Part shown: piece by piece, positions 6,077 to 20,514 of the stretch
Numbering within the stretch: position 1 is the first letter of the stretch
Layout of the letters: the number at the start of each line of letters is the position of its first letter
Assembly: GCF_008710035.1 (NCBI RefSeq)
Contig: NZ_VYKI01000015.1
Span: 17,578-81,577 of the forward strand
Direction: 5' to 3'
DNA: 64,000 nucleotides
Origin: Stenotrophomonas cyclobalanopsidis
GTDB lineage: Bacteria; Pseudomonadota; Gammaproteobacteria; Xanthomonadales; Xanthomonadaceae
Position numbers and translations under genes: made by a program
The notes under the pieces: model-generated
What the model was told of the DNA's origin: nothing
Database searches by the model: none
The model's input: the letters and a program-made list of their open reading frames with translations, nothing else

Positions 6077-8617
6077 TCATTTCGGCAGCGCGTAGGCCAT
6101 CACGTAGTCGCCCTTCGGGGTTTCCATGAAGTGGTGCCCGGCCGCGACGATCACCACGTACTGGCGGCCGTCCTGTTCGTACACCATCGGGTTGGCCTGG
6201 CCACCGGCCGGCAGCTTGACGTGCCACAGCTCCTTGCCGGTCTTCAGGTCGATCGCGCGCAGCAGGTCATCGGTGGCGGCGGCTATGAAGATCAGGCCGC
6301 TGGCGGTCACCACCGCACCACCGTTGTTGGGCGTGCCAATCTCGATCGGCAGGCCGGAGCGGATGCCGAACGGGCCATTGCCACGGGCGCTGCCGAACGG
6401 GCGGTCCCACAGCAGCTTGCCGGTGCGCAGATCGACCGCGCGGATGCCACCGTAGGGCGGCTGCTTGCACAGCAGGCCGGTGAACGGCAGGCGCCAGCCA
6501 GCGTTGACGTCGATGGCGTACGGCGTGCCGACCTGCGGATCACCCGCTCCTTCGGCACCGCCCTTGTCGTGGGTGATCTCCTCGCGCGGCAGCCAGCCCT
6601 TTCGATCGGCTTCGGCGCGCGGCACCAGCCGGTTGTAGTTGGGCATGTCGTTGTAGTTGGCCACGATCACGCCGCGACGCGTATCGATGGCCACACTGCC
6701 CCAGTCCGAACCGCCGTTGTAGCCGGGGTACTCAATCGAGTGGTGGTCGGCGCTCGGCGGCGTGTAGAAGCCTTCGTAGTGCGCCTTGCGGAACTGGATG
6801 CGGCACACCAGCTGATCAATCGGAGTGATGCCCCACATGTCCTGCTCGGTCAGATCGTGCTCGCGGCGCAGCGTGTGGTAGAGCGAGAACAGCTGGGTGG
6901 GCGAACGCTGCTCCGGCTCGGCACCCCCACCGGGGACCTTGCGCTCTTCGGCGGGGGTCAGCAGCTGGCCGGTGCGGCGGTCGAGGATGTACATGTCGCC
7001 CTGCTTGGTCGGCAGCAGGATGGCCGGCACCTTGCCCTGCGCGGTCGGGTAGTCGATCAGGCTGGCCTGCGAACCCATGTCGTAGTCCCAGACATCCTTG
7101 CGCACAGCCTGGAAATGCCAGGCCGGCTTGCCGGTGGTCACGTCGATGGCCACCAGCGAGGTAGCGTATTTGTTCTGGTTCTCGCTGCGGGAGCCGCTCC
7201 AGTAATCGCCTGCGGAATTGCCCATGGGCAGGTAGACCAGGCCCAGCGTTTCATCGCCGGTGGCGGCGGTCCACATGTTCGGCGTACCACGCGTGTACTC
7301 CTTGCCCTGTGCTGGCAGGCCGGTCAGTTCCGGCTGGTCCATGTCCCAGGCCCAGCGCAGTTTGCCGGTCACCGCGTCGTAGGCCTGGATGACGCCCGAG
7401 GGTGCATCGCGGCGCTGGCCGTCCAGCACCTGGTGGCCGGTGACGATGACGCCGCGCACGATGGCCGGCGGCGAGGTGATGGAGACATAGCCCGGCGGCG
7501 TCTTGCCCATGCCCAGGGTGATGTCGACCTGGCCGTTGTTGCCGAAGTTGGCGCACGGCTTTCCGCTGTCCGCGTCCACCGCGATGATGCGGCCGTCCAG
7601 GGTGCCTTCGATGATACGCGCGGTGCAGGCCGGACGGTTGCCGGGCACGCTGGCCGCGCGCGGCGTCGGCGGCGGCGCCGGCAGCGCCAGGTCTGCGGCC
7701 GCGTCAGCCAGTGCGGCATCGACCGCAGCGGCGCCACTGGGCTGCTCGTAATAGGACACCCCGCGGCAAGCGGCAGTGTACGGAATCGAATCGTCCTTCA
7801 CCTTCGGATTGAAGCGCCAGATCTCCTTGCCGGTGCTGGCGTCGAGCGCGATCAGCTGATTGCGCGCGGTGCAAAGATACAGGCGGTTACCGATCTTCAG
7901 CGGCGTGGTTTCCGCGCCCCAGCGGTTTTCAGGCAGGTCGCCGGTGCGGAACTGCCAGGCCGGCTGCAGCGTGGCCACGTTGTCCGGGGTGATCTGCTGC
8001 AGCGGCGAGAAACGCGTCGCAGCGTTGTTGCGGCCCCACGCGGCCCAGTCACCGTCGGCCGGGCGGTCTGAGGGCTGCAGGCCCGTGGTGTCCTCGGTGG
8101 GATCGATGCCGGTCGAGGCAGGCACGTCCGGGAACGGCTGATCGCCGCGCACTTCGCCGTGTGGCACGAAGGCCAGCGCGAACGCCGCCACGAAGACCAG
8201 CATCAACAGGCCTGCGACACAACGCGATGCACGACGCGAAAAAGGCTGCTGCAGCGTCGGCGCCAGCAGCGCCATCACGATTGCCAGCGCGGTCACCAGG
8301 CCCAGCCGTGGCACCCAACGCCAGTAGGTGCTTCCCGATTCCCACCACGTCCACAGCAGGGTGCCGATGAAGATGACGGCGAACAGCAGCGCAGCGCTGC
8401 GGCGGTTGCCCCACAGCAGCACGCCGCTGACCAGCATGGCGATGCCGGCGATGGCGTAGTACCAGGAACCGCCCAGGGTGAGCAGCCAGACGCCGAGGCC
8501 ACCGATGACCGCGCCGAGCAGGATCAGCAGCAGGGAGAGAACGGTAGCTACCGGGTGCCGGCGACGCGGCTGGAGGGTCTGGCCATCGGGTGGGACAGCG
8601 GTGGGGGCGGCAGGCAT
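6077..8617 (-). CDS. gcd: Membrane-bound PQQ-dependent glucose dehydrogenase
   Basis: An inner-membrane quinoprotein of 846 residues that oxidises glucose (or a related polyol) in the periplasm and passes electrons to ubiquinone. Residues about 20-165 form around five transmembrane helices. The rest is an eight-bladed PQQ propeller with repeated tryptophan-docking motifs such as ALDASTGKEIWRF and AYDAVTGKLRWAW, and GTPNMWTAATGDE and NGGSDWGSVAID further on. The length and the anchor match the glucose/quinate/shikimate dehydrogenase family. A sequence-only reading cannot exclude quinate or shikimate as substrate. The ATG at 8617 has CTGGAG upstream. No PQQ synthesis gene is nearby. Confidence 0.92.
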   Translation of the reverse strand: MPAAPTAVPPDGQTLQPRRRHPVATVLSLLLILLGAVIGGLGVWLLTLGGSWYYAIAGIAMLVSGVLLWGNRRSAALLFAVIFIGTLLWTWWESGSTYWRWVPRLGLVTALAIVMALLAPTLQQPFSRRASRCVAGLLMLVFVAAFALAFVPHGEVRGDQPFPDVPASTGIDPTEDTTGLQPSDRPADGDWAAWGRNNAATRFSPLQQITPDNVATLQPAWQFRTGDLPENRWGAETTPLKIGNRLYLCTARNQLIALDASTGKEIWRFNPKVKDDSIPYTAACRGVSYYEQPSGAAAVDAALADAAADLALPAPPPTPRAASVPGNRPACTARIIEGTLDGRIIAVDADSGKPCANFGNNGQVDITLGMGKTPPGYVSITSPPAIVRGVIVTGHQVLDGQRRDAPSGVIQAYDAVTGKLRWAWDMDQPELTGLPAQGKEYTRGTPNMWTAATGDETLGLVYLPMGNSAGDYWSGSRSENQNKYATSLVAIDVTTGKPAWHFQAVRKDVWDYDMGSQASLIDYPTAQGKVPAILLPTKQGDMYILDRRTGQLLTPAEERKVPGGGAEPEQRSPTQLFSLYHTLRREHDLTEQDMWGITPIDQLVCRIQFRKAHYEGFYTPPSADHHSIEYPGYNGGSDWGSVAIDTRRGVIVANYNDMPNYNRLVPRAEADRKGWLPREEITHDKGGAEGAGDPQVGTPYAIDVNAGWRLPFTGLLCKQPPYGGIRAVDLRTGKLLWDRPFGSARGNGPFGIRSGLPIEIGTPNNGGAVVTASGLIFIAAATDDLLRAIDLKTGKELWHVKLPAGGQANPMVYEQDGRQYVVIVAAGHHFMETPKGDYVMAYALPK

Positions 8618-8781
8618 TTCTGGCTCCAGGGCGCGACCATAGGGTCGGTTGGACGGGGGATTCCACCGCGGACGCCATCGTCCGCTGGTTCACCCACCGT
8701 TATCCGCCCCTGCCTGTGAAATGAATGCGTTTTTTGCGGGCGGCGACGCCCGCGGCGCGTTTTGGCCAGATCCCGCAAACA

Positions 8782-8808
8782 ACGACGCCGGCACAAGGCC
8801 GGCGTCGT
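8782..8808 (-). terminator. Intrinsic terminator of gyrA
   Basis: A perfect 11-bp stem (ACGACGCCGGC pairing with GCCGGCGTCGT) with a 5-nt loop lies 24 bp after the gyrA stop. On the minus strand it is followed by the T-rich stretch TTGTTTG. Confidence 0.85.
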
Positions 8809-8832
8809 CGGGTACCGCTCATCGCGGCAGGA

Positions 8833-11547
<2,715 letters not shown>

Positions 11548-11718
11548 TCGGGTTCCGTTGTCTGGTAGCGGTCCAGTCCGGCGCAGCCCTCTGCAGGAGG
11601 GGGTCGTGCCGGAACCTCGATTCAACCTGTGGATACTACCACAACAGGCCGTTTTCCGCCTCCTTTTACGGGGATTTTACCGGCACAAATCAGGAACTTA
11701 GGGGATACCGCAGACCCT

Positions 11719-11785
11719 GTAGAGCGGAACCCATGCCCGGCTGCGGCGGATTCCCCTGCGGAGCCGAGCATGGGCTCGGCTCTAC
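11719..11785. repeat. Inverted pair of SMAG palindromes, GAGCCGAGCATGGGCTCGG family
   Basis: The right element (11761-11785, CTAC end) has arms GAGCCGAGC and GCTCGGCTC. The left element (11719-11742, GTAG head) is a degenerate copy with GAGCGGAACC. They lie in the gap between the mtnA stop and the gyrA promoter region, a likely 3' untranslated position for mtnA. Confidence 0.8.
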
Positions 11786-11809
11786 AGACATCCTCGATCC
11801 TGTCCCGCC

Positions 11810-12874
11810 TCAGGCGCCGAAGGCGGCGCGCATGTTCCCGGCGGTCGGGTTCAGGATGACCCCGCGCTCGGTCACGATGGCGTCGATCAGCTCGCCCGGG
11901 GTGACGTCGAACACCGGGTTCCAGGCAGCAATGCCCTCGGCCACGGTGCGGGTACCGCCCACGCCGTACAGCTCGCCCGGGTCGCGCTGCTCGATCTCGA
12001 TCTGGCTGCCGTCCACGGTGTCCATGTCCACCGTCGAGGACGGGGCCACGACCATGAACTTCACCCCGTGGTGGCGGGCGGCGATGGCCAGTTGGTAGGT
12101 GCCGATCTTGTTGGCGGTATCGCCGTTGGCGCAGATGCGGTCGGCACCGACGATCACCCACTGCACCGCGCCGGTCTTCATCAGGTGCGAGGCGGCGGAA
12201 TCGGCGATCAGGGTGGCGTCGATGCCATCCTGCTGCAGCTCCCACACGGTCAGGCGCGCGCCCTGCAGCCACGGCCGGGTTTCACCGGCAAAGACGCGGG
12301 CGATGCGGTGCTGGGCCATGCCGGCGCGGATCACGCCCAGCGCGGTCCCGAAACCGGCGGTGGCCAGCGAGCCGGTATTGCAATGGGTCAGCACGCCGCT
12401 GCCGGCATCGATCAGGCCCGCACCCAACGCGCCCATGTGGCGGTTGGCGGCCAGGTCTTCCTCGGCGATCGCCTGGGCCTCGGCTTCCAGCAGCGCCTTC
12501 CAGTCGGCGCCGGCGGCGGTCAGGCAACGGCGCATGCGTGCCAGTGCCCAGGCCAGGTTCACTGCGGTCGGGCGCGAGGCGTTCAGCCGCTGCAGGGCCG
12601 GCTCCAGCTGCTGCAGCGCATGCGCGCCGTCGGCGGCCTGCACCTCGCGTGCGGCCAGCACCACGCCCCAGGCGGCGGCAATGCCGATGGCCGGTGCACC
12701 GCGCACGGTCAGCGCGTGGATGGCGGTGGCGACATCGTCGCTGTCATGGCAGACCACGTGTTCGACCACGAACGGCAGCTTGCGCTGGTCGAGCAGTTGC
12801 AGGGCATCGCCGGTCCACAGGATCGGGCGGATGTGGTCGTAGCGGGCGTAGTCGAGGTCGGTGGCAGTGTTCAT
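11810..12874 (-). CDS. mtnA: S-methyl-5-thioribose-1-phosphate isomerase
   Basis: The methionine salvage enzyme converting methylthioribose-1-phosphate to methylthioribulose-1-phosphate, 354 residues. The catalytic Cys165 is in [15 protein letters not shown] and the acid Asp245 in [17 protein letters not shown]. The N-terminal [14 protein letters not shown] motif is also typical. The start at 12874 (MNTATDL) is set by homology and a weak purine stretch; an upstream extension has no family character. No other mtn gene is in the window. Confidence 0.96.
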   Translation of the reverse strand: MNTATDLDYARYDHIRPILWTGDALQLLDQRKLPFVVEHVVCHDSDDVATAIHALTVRGAPAIGIAAAWGVVLAAREVQAADGAHALQQLEPALQRLNASRPTAVNLAWALARMRRCLTAAGADWKALLEAEAQAIAEEDLAANRHMGALGAGLIDAGSGVLTHCNTGSLATAGFGTALGVIRAGMAQHRIARVFAGETRPWLQGARLTVWELQQDGIDATLIADSAASHLMKTGAVQWVIVGADRICANGDTANKIGTYQLAIAARHHGVKFMVVAPSSTVDMDTVDGSQIEIEQRDPGELYGVGGTRTVAEGIAAWNPVFDVTPGELIDAIVTERGVILNPTAGNMRAAFGA

Positions 12875-12921
12875 GGGCCCATTGTAGGGCCACGCCCCGC
12901 GTGGTTGGAGCCTGCCGGTGC

Positions 12922-13674
12922 TCAATTCACGGAGAAATCGGCGCGGCAGCCGCCGTCCACCCAGATGCCGTTGCGGCTCCAGCCCCAGGTCCTGCCTTGC
13001 TCACAGGGGGTGCCGGACAGCTGCTTGATGACCTTGGCCTCGGTGGAAATGGTGGCGCCGCAGAAGCGCCGCCGCTTGGACTTGGATTCGCAGGTCAGCT
13101 TGCGGGCCACGTCGACGAAGCGACCCGCATCGTCAGCCACTTCGAAATCGCCCTGGCAGCCGCGGCTAGTCCAGACTTCATTGCGCTTGTAGCCCCAGCC
13201 CTGCCCTTCGCGGCACGGCAGCACCGAGAGCTGGCGCAGCAGTCGCACCGGCGCGCCATCCAGCCGCACCGGACAGCTCTGCGGGCGGCCATTGGATTCG
13301 CAGCGCACCACGCGACGCACCAGGTGCCTGCTCCTGCCCTCGCCAGCAGCGGCGGAGCTGGCAGACCCTTCAGCGCCGCGCGCTCGGAACTCGGCACGGC
13401 AGCCCAGGGTCACCCACACGCCACTGCGGTCGGTACCCCACTCGCTGCCACGGATACAACTGTTGCTCGACAGCTGGCGCACCAGGTCGACGCCGTTGCT
13501 GACGTCCATGTCGCAGTGCACCCAGCCCATGTCGCGCGATTGGCAGGTCACCACTTCGCCGTCGTAGCCCGCCGCCTGGGCAGACGCCGACGACGGCAGC
13601 AGGCCGCCCCATATCGCCATGGAGTACACCGGTGCCGCGACGACCGCAAACCACTTGACCAAAGCATTCCCCAA
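12922..13674 (-). CDS. Secreted DUF3011 protein with three repeats
   Basis: An exported protein of about 250 residues with a hydrophobic signal segment ending near SSASAQA. The mature part contains three copies of a module: a Cys near an Arg/Ser cluster, a short second Cys, V..LRQLS, then C..G..WG......VW...GC.A.F. This is the DUF3011 pattern. Each module has about four Cys, so disulfide-bonded periplasmic or surface folds are likely. The function of the family is not known to me. The start is a TTG at 13674 without a clear ribosome binding site, so the exact start is uncertain. Confidence 0.8.
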   Translation of the reverse strand: MGNALVKWFAVVAAPVYSMAIWGGLLPSSASAQAAGYDGEVVTCQSRDMGWVHCDMDVSNGVDLVRQLSSNSCIRGSEWGTDRSGVWVTLGCRAEFRARGAEGSASSAAAGEGRSRHLVRRVVRCESNGRPQSCPVRLDGAPVRLLRQLSVLPCREGQGWGYKRNEVWTSRGCQGDFEVADDAGRFVDVARKLTCESKSKRRRFCGATISTEAKVIKQLSGTPCEQGRTWGWSRNGIWVDGGCRADFSVN

Positions 13675-13794
13675 CGGAGCGGATGAACCACGATGCCAGT
13701 GTCCTGCATCAGGCGTGATAAGAGCATCATCGTGCTTGCTGAATCAAGCGCGAAATCCGTCGTTGTTGTTCAGGCGCAGCGTTCGCGCGGTCGT

Positions 13795-14751
13795 TCAGGC
13801 GCGGGCGAAATCAAATGCAAGGACATCGGCGATGCGCGGCGTGCGGTTCATCGCCATCAGCAGGCGGTCCACGCCGACCGCCACGCCTGCACAGGCCGGC
13901 ATCGCAGGCAACGCGGACAGCAGTGCCTCATCCAGCGCAGGCTGCACCTGGCCGCGTTCGTGCCGACGCTGCTGGTCCAGCTCGAAGCGCGCACGCTGTT
14001 CGCCGGCATCGTTCAGCTCGTGATAGCCGTTGGCAAGCTCGACCGCACCCAGGTACAGCTCGAAGCGCTCGGCCAGCGGCGGCGTGCCCGCGCGGATGCG
14101 CGCGAGCGCGGCCTGGCTAGCCGGCCAGTCGTGGACCACGGTCATGACCGCGTCATCGAAGTGCGGTTGGATGCGATGGGTCATCAGCAGGTCCAGCCAG
14201 TCGTCGCGGGTCAGGCCGACCGGGTCGATGTGCACCTCACCCAGCGCCTTGCGCAACGCCCCTTCGTCCGCGTTGAACGGATCGACACCCGCGTGCTGCT
14301 GGAACAGCTCGCGGTAGCTGAGCACGCGCAGGGTCGCCGTGCGCCCGACCAGCACCAGCGCTTCGCGCACCAGCTCGGCGGTTTCCTGCATCAGCCGATG
14401 GTGATCCCAGCCCACGCGGTACCACTCCAGCATGGTGAACTCGGGATTGTGGCGACCACCGGCCTCACCGTTGCGGAACACCCGGCCAAGCTCGTAGCAG
14501 TCACCCACGCCGGCAGCGAGCAGGCGCTTGAGCGGGAATTCCGGCGAGGTACGCAACCAGCGGCGGCGGCCACCGGCATCGACGTGGCCACTGAAATCGG
14601 TATGGAAACTGTCGATGTTCGGCTCGGTGTTGCCAGCCACCGAGAGGATCGGCGTCTCCACTTCCAGCACGTCACGCTCGGCAAAGAAGCGGCGCAGCAG
14701 CGCGTTGAGCGCGGCACGCTGCTGCAGCGCGCGCATGAGGGCCTCGCTCAC
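13795..14751 (-). CDS. epmA: EF-P lysine aminoacylase EpmA
   Basis: A class II lysyl-tRNA-synthetase-like enzyme of 318 residues without the anticodon-binding domain. It attaches beta-lysine to elongation factor P. Visible motifs are LRTSPEFPLKRLLAAG, motif 2 as ELGRVFRNGEAGGRHNPEFT, and motif 3 as GVAVGVDRLLMAM. The short length and direct start with the catalytic core separate it from LysS. The GTG start overlaps the stop of the upstream acetyltransferase (GTGA), so the two are translationally coupled. EF-P and epmB are not in the window. Confidence 0.94.
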   Translation of the reverse strand: MSEALMRALQQRAALNALLRRFFAERDVLEVETPILSVAGNTEPNIDSFHTDFSGHVDAGGRRRWLRTSPEFPLKRLLAAGVGDCYELGRVFRNGEAGGRHNPEFTMLEWYRVGWDHHRLMQETAELVREALVLVGRTATLRVLSYRELFQQHAGVDPFNADEGALRKALGEVHIDPVGLTRDDWLDLLMTHRIQPHFDDAVMTVVHDWPASQAALARIRAGTPPLAERFELYLGAVELANGYHELNDAGEQRARFELDQQRRHERGQVQPALDEALLSALPAMPACAGVAVGVDRLLMAMNRTPRIADVLAFDFARA

Positions 14752-15233
14752 AGAATGCCCTCCGGGCGCCGATGATCCAGCGGCAGGGTCAGCAGATCGC
14801 GTGTGTCATCGATATAGCCGCTGGCCAGATACAGGCGCCGTGCCAGCTCGTTGTGGTGATTCACCTCCAGGCGCATGCGGCTGACGCCGCGCCCGCGCGC
14901 ACGCTGTTCGCAGGTGGCCAGCGCCTGCTTGCCACGGCCGCGGCCGCGCGCGCGGTGCGCCAGGTACAGCTCGTCCAGCAGCACGAAGTGACCGCCCTGC
15001 TCCAGGCTGAAGCCCATCGCGATCACCGCGTAGCCGCAGACCTCGCGCGCCTCATCCAGCCAAAGCAGCACTTCGCCGTTGCGCGGGTCGGCCAGCAGCG
15101 CATCGACGCCGCGGCGTACGCGTGCGTCATCGAATTCGATCTTGTCCTCGGCGTAGAACTCGCGCATCAACGCGATCAGCACGTCCTCATCGGCGCGGGT
15201 GGCCAGGCGGAAATCCAGCGGGGCGGTCTGCAT
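14748..15233 (-). CDS. GNAT family N-acetyltransferase
   Basis: A 161-residue GCN5-related acetyltransferase. The acetyl-CoA motif A is seen as ARGRGRGKQAL, preceded by the strand FVLLDELYLA and followed by MRLEVNHHNELARRLYLASGY, the usual motif B region. The end overlaps the epmA start (GTGA), suggesting one transcript. Some acetyltransferases modify translation factors, but nothing in the sequence gives the substrate. Confidence 0.88.
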   Translation of the reverse strand: MQTAPLDFRLATRADEDVLIALMREFYAEDKIEFDDARVRRGVDALLADPRNGEVLLWLDEAREVCGYAVIAMGFSLEQGGHFVLLDELYLAHRARGRGRGKQALATCEQRARGRGVSRMRLEVNHHNELARRLYLASGYIDDTRDLLTLPLDHRRPEGIL

Positions 15234-15285
15234 CGGGTGTCCTCTCGTGCATCAGGCCAGGCGCGCGTGGCGCCCGGCGGGTTCA

Positions 15286-17784
<2,499 letters not shown>

Positions 17785-17864
17785 CTACCGCGCCCGGGTG
17801 TCAGGCCTCGTCATGCCCGCTCCGCCAGGTGTCGGATCCCCAAAGGGGCTCCGAACCCGCCCTT

Positions 17865-17921
17865 GTAGAGTCGAGCTTGCTCGACTGCCGCCCTTGTAGA
17901 GTCGAGCAAGCTCGACTCTAC
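17865..17921. repeat. Two SMAG palindromes, TCGAGC-GCTCGA family
   Basis: The first (17865-17887) has a GTAG head and core TCGAGCTTGCTCGA. The second (17896-17921) is a 26-nt palindrome, with two 12-nt perfect arms around AA and GTAG and CTAC at its two ends. A C-rich run follows. They mark the left edge of the island between ligA and zipA. Confidence 0.88.
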
Positions 17922-17989
17922 ACCCCCCCCGCTTGCCGCCCGCCCCCACCAGCGTTAGCGTGCTGCGGTTGCCTTCCGGAATCCTGCCC

Positions 17990-19105
17990 GTGTCCCTGCC
18001 CGCTTCCCGCCGCCACTTCCTGCAACTGGCCGGGGTCGGCCTCGTCGCCGCTGGCAGCGGCCTGCCCCGCCTCGGCCAGGCCCAGCCCGTCGCGGCACCC
18101 GCTGCCACCGGTCCGGTCCTGCTCAACTTCAACGAGTGCCCGTATGGCCCCTCGCCCGCCGCCCAGCAGGCGGCACGCGACAGCATCGCCGGCAGCGGCC
18201 GGTATCAGTTCGCCCTGGCGGGGCACGTGCGCGATGCCTTCGTCGCCCAGGCCGGCATCCCGGTCGATCATGTGCGCCTCTACCCAAGTTCCAGCGAGCC
18301 GTTGAACCGCGCCGCCACACTTTGGACCGGCCCGGAGGCCGCGCTGGTGGTGGCCGACCCCACCTTCGAAACCCTGGGTGACATGGCTGCTGCGCGTGGC
18401 GCCCACGTGCAGAAAGTACCGCTGCGCAATGACGGCGCGCACGACCTTCGCGCGATGGCGGCGGCCGCGCATTCGCAAGCAACGGGGCTGATCTATGTCT
18501 GCAATCCGAACAACCCGACCGGCTCGATCAGCCCGTCGGCCGAGCTGGCCTGGCTGCTGGCCAACAAGCCGTCTGCCACCCGCGTACTGGTGGACGAGGC
18601 CTACCTGCAGTACAGCGATCAGCCCAGCCTGATCGCACAGGTTGCCCAGCGCGATGACCTGGTCGTGCTGCGGACGTTCTCCAAGCTGTACGGCATGGCT
18701 GGCCTGCGGCTGGGCGTGGCGACAGCCCACCCCGACCGCCTGCGCGAACTGGCCAGCCTGGGTGAGAACCCGCTGTCGGTGCCGGCGCTGGCGGCAGCGC
18801 TGGCCAGCCTGCAGGACCCGCAGTTGATCGCGCAGCGCCGGTTGCAGAATGGGAAAGTGCGCCAGGCCACCATCGCCTGGCTGGGCAAGCGCGGCTTCAG
18901 CTGTGTGCCGTCCGAAGCAAACTGCTTCGTGGTGGATGTGCAGCGCGACGGCAACGCGTTCGCCAGGGCGATGGCCGACAACGGCGTGGTGATCGGCCGC
19001 AGCTGGCCGATCTGGCCGCAGCGCGTGCGGGTGACCGTCGGTACCGAAGAGGAAATGGCGGCGTTCCGCCAAGCGTTCGCGAAGGTCGCCGGCGTACCGG
19101 CGTAG
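17990..19105 (+). CDS. Tat-exported PLP-dependent aminotransferase (HisC-like)
   Basis: A fold-type I aminotransferase of 371 residues related to histidinol-phosphate aminotransferase. It begins with a twin-arginine signal (SRRHFLQLAGVGLVAAGSG), so it should fold with its cofactor and then be exported to the periplasm. PLP contacts are visible: NPNNPTG, DEAYLQY (Asp202, Tyr205) and RTFSKLYGMAGLRLG with the Schiff-base Lys232. The GTG at 17990 is chosen because it puts the Tat motif at residues 6-10; a TTG 57 bp upstream would add residues before it. The gene stands alone on the plus strand between ligA and zipA, edged by palindromes on both sides. Its stop TAG is in a GTAGAG just before another GTAGAG palindrome head. 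The substrate is unknown. Confidence 0.87.
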   Translation: MSLPASRRHFLQLAGVGLVAAGSGLPRLGQAQPVAAPAATGPVLLNFNECPYGPSPAAQQAARDSIAGSGRYQFALAGHVRDAFVAQAGIPVDHVRLYPSSSEPLNRAATLWTGPEAALVVADPTFETLGDMAAARGAHVQKVPLRNDGAHDLRAMAAAAHSQATGLIYVCNPNNPTGSISPSAELAWLLANKPSATRVLVDEAYLQYSDQPSLIAQVAQRDDLVVLRTFSKLYGMAGLRLGVATAHPDRLRELASLGENPLSVPALAAALASLQDPQLIAQRRLQNGKVRQATIAWLGKRGFSCVPSEANCFVVDVQRDGNAFARAMADNGVVIGRSWPIWPQRVRVTVGTEEEMAAFRQAFAKVAGVPA

Positions 19106-19113
19106 AGAGCTTC

Positions 19114-19136
19114 GTAGAGTCGAGCCATGCTCGACA
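19114..19136 (+). repeat. SMAG palindrome, TCGAGCCATGCTCGA family
   Basis: A GTAG head at 19114 is followed by TCGAGCCATGCTCGA. It sits between the aminotransferase stop and the frameshifted RAYT, and is of the same family as the elements flanking that RAYT on the other side. Confidence 0.88.
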
Positions 19137-19206
19137 GGGGCCTTCCCTACACGCCTGACCGCATTCAAGCGATACCCAAGCTGCCTCAGCCAGCCAATGC
19201 TGAGGC

Positions 19207-19642
19207 ATGCCCAGTCCACGTCTCCTGAAAGGCCATTGGTCGCAACTGCAGAACGTGTACGCGAACACCACAGTCACTTACCAACGCCATCGCCACTTTG
19301 AGGATCCAGCCTACGCAGCCGTCATCGTTGCGGGACTTCAGTGGATCCGGCAGGAGGGCCGATGTCTCACCCTCGCGTGGGCGGTCATGCCGGATCACGT
19401 GCATTGGTTGATGCAACTGCGCCCAGGAACCCTTGCCGCAGCAGTGCAGATGATGAACGCGCTGCAGCCGACTGATCGGCATCGGTGGGCCACTCTGGCA
19501 GCGTGGCTACCATGATCACGCCGTGCGAGGTGATGAATCCTTGAGGAACCAGGAGCTGTATATCGCGGCGAATCCTGTCCGCGCTGGACTGGCGGCTCAG
19601 CTCGGCGATCATCCGTTTGCGTGGTGCAGGAGGTTCGATTGA
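19207..19642 (+). pseudogene. REP-associated tyrosine transposase, frameshifted
   Basis: The first part (from ATG 19207) encodes MPSPRLLKGHWSQLQNVY and the HUH region AVMPDHVHWLMQL, then AAAVQMMNALQ, and runs to a premature stop at 19515. The rest of the family (PLWQRGYHDHAVRGDESLRN, then LYIAANPVRAGLAAQLGDHP) continues in another frame to TGA at 19642. The frame changes between about 19455 and 19490, where a few conserved residues also seem to be missing. The protein is therefore probably inactive. Flanking palindromes at 19114-19136 and 19654-19720 have the TCGAGCCATGCTCGA core, unlike those of the intact RAYT at 5316. Confidence 0.88.
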
Positions 19643-19653
19643 TGGTCGATTTT

Positions 19654-19720
19654 GTAGAGTCGAGCCATGCTCGACTGAGGCAGGCCAGGAATCCACAAGT
19701 CGAGCATGGCTCGACTCTAC
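19654..19720. repeat. Inverted pair of SMAG palindromes, TCGAGCCATGCTCGA family
   Basis: One element with a GTAG head (19654-19678) faces one with a CTAC end (19698-19720). They form the right edge of the ligA-zipA island and lie immediately after the zipA stop. Confidence 0.88.
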
Positions 19721-19730
19721 AGAAAGACCC

Positions 19731-20468
19731 CTACCAGCGCGGGGTCTTGGTCAGCGGCGGGGCCTGGTGCTGGCGGTCATAGGCACGCAGCTCGTCGCGG
19801 ATATGCGCGATGCGCTGGCGGCCCAGGGCGTTGCGGCTGTCATCCAGCACCACGCCATCGAGCAGCTCGGCCATGCGCTGCACGGTCGGCAGCATCTTTT
19901 CCCAGGCATCGAGCGCGGTCAGCGGCGCCGGCAGGGTCAGGAAGAAGGCAATGGCCGGGGTTTCCATGGCGCGGATGTTGGCCATGTCGAAGCTGCCCGG
20001 CTTCATGATGCTGGCCATCGAGAAGATCGGGCCGCGCTCGGGATGGCCTTCCACCAGGCGGTGGAACACGTTCATGTGGCCAAACACCAGGCCGGTCTTC
20101 TCGGCCGCCACCACGATGTCCTCGCCACGCAGCTGCTCACCGGCGCGGGCGGCCACGAACAACGACACGATCTTGTCGAAGTCCTGCGTCGCACGCTTGC
20201 CCAGATCGCTGCTGCCCGGATCGGTATCGGCCAGGCCGAGTTCGGCCTGCTGGCCTTCATCGCCCAGGCCCGGCTCGCCACGGCTCTCGGCCAGGGCCAC
20301 GCCGTCATCGCCCAGCACCGGCTCGCGGCGCTCGCCGCTGCCCGGTTCGGCGCTTTCCACGCGGCGCCCCTGCGGCTTCTTCTTCGGGCGGCCAAACAGG
20401 AAGATCGCAGCCACCAGCAGCAGGCCGGCGGCCAGGATGCCGATGCGCAACAGTGCCGTGTCGGTCAT
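19731..20468 (-). CDS. zipA: Cell division protein ZipA
   Basis: A divisome protein anchoring FtsZ to the membrane, 245 residues. The N-terminal helix (about residues 7-26) is followed by KKK and a short acidic, Gly/Glu-rich linker. The C-terminal ZipA domain (about 95-240) includes GLVFGHMNVFHRL and AIAFFLTLPAPLTALDAWEKM. A GGAGAA ribosome binding site precedes the ATG. smc lies 46 bp upstream in the same direction, so the two are probably one operon. The linker is much shorter than in E. coli ZipA, as in other xanthomonads. Confidence 0.93.
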   Translation of the reverse strand: MTDTALLRIGILAAGLLLVAAIFLFGRPKKKPQGRRVESAEPGSGERREPVLGDDGVALAESRGEPGLGDEGQQAELGLADTDPGSSDLGKRATQDFDKIVSLFVAARAGEQLRGEDIVVAAEKTGLVFGHMNVFHRLVEGHPERGPIFSMASIMKPGSFDMANIRAMETPAIAFFLTLPAPLTALDAWEKMLPTVQRMAELLDGVVLDDSRNALGRQRIAHIRDELRAYDRQHQAPPLTKTPRW

Positions 20469-20514
20469 TCAGTAGGTTCTCCGGCAAATCCATTCAGGTA
20501 GTAAGAATCGCATG

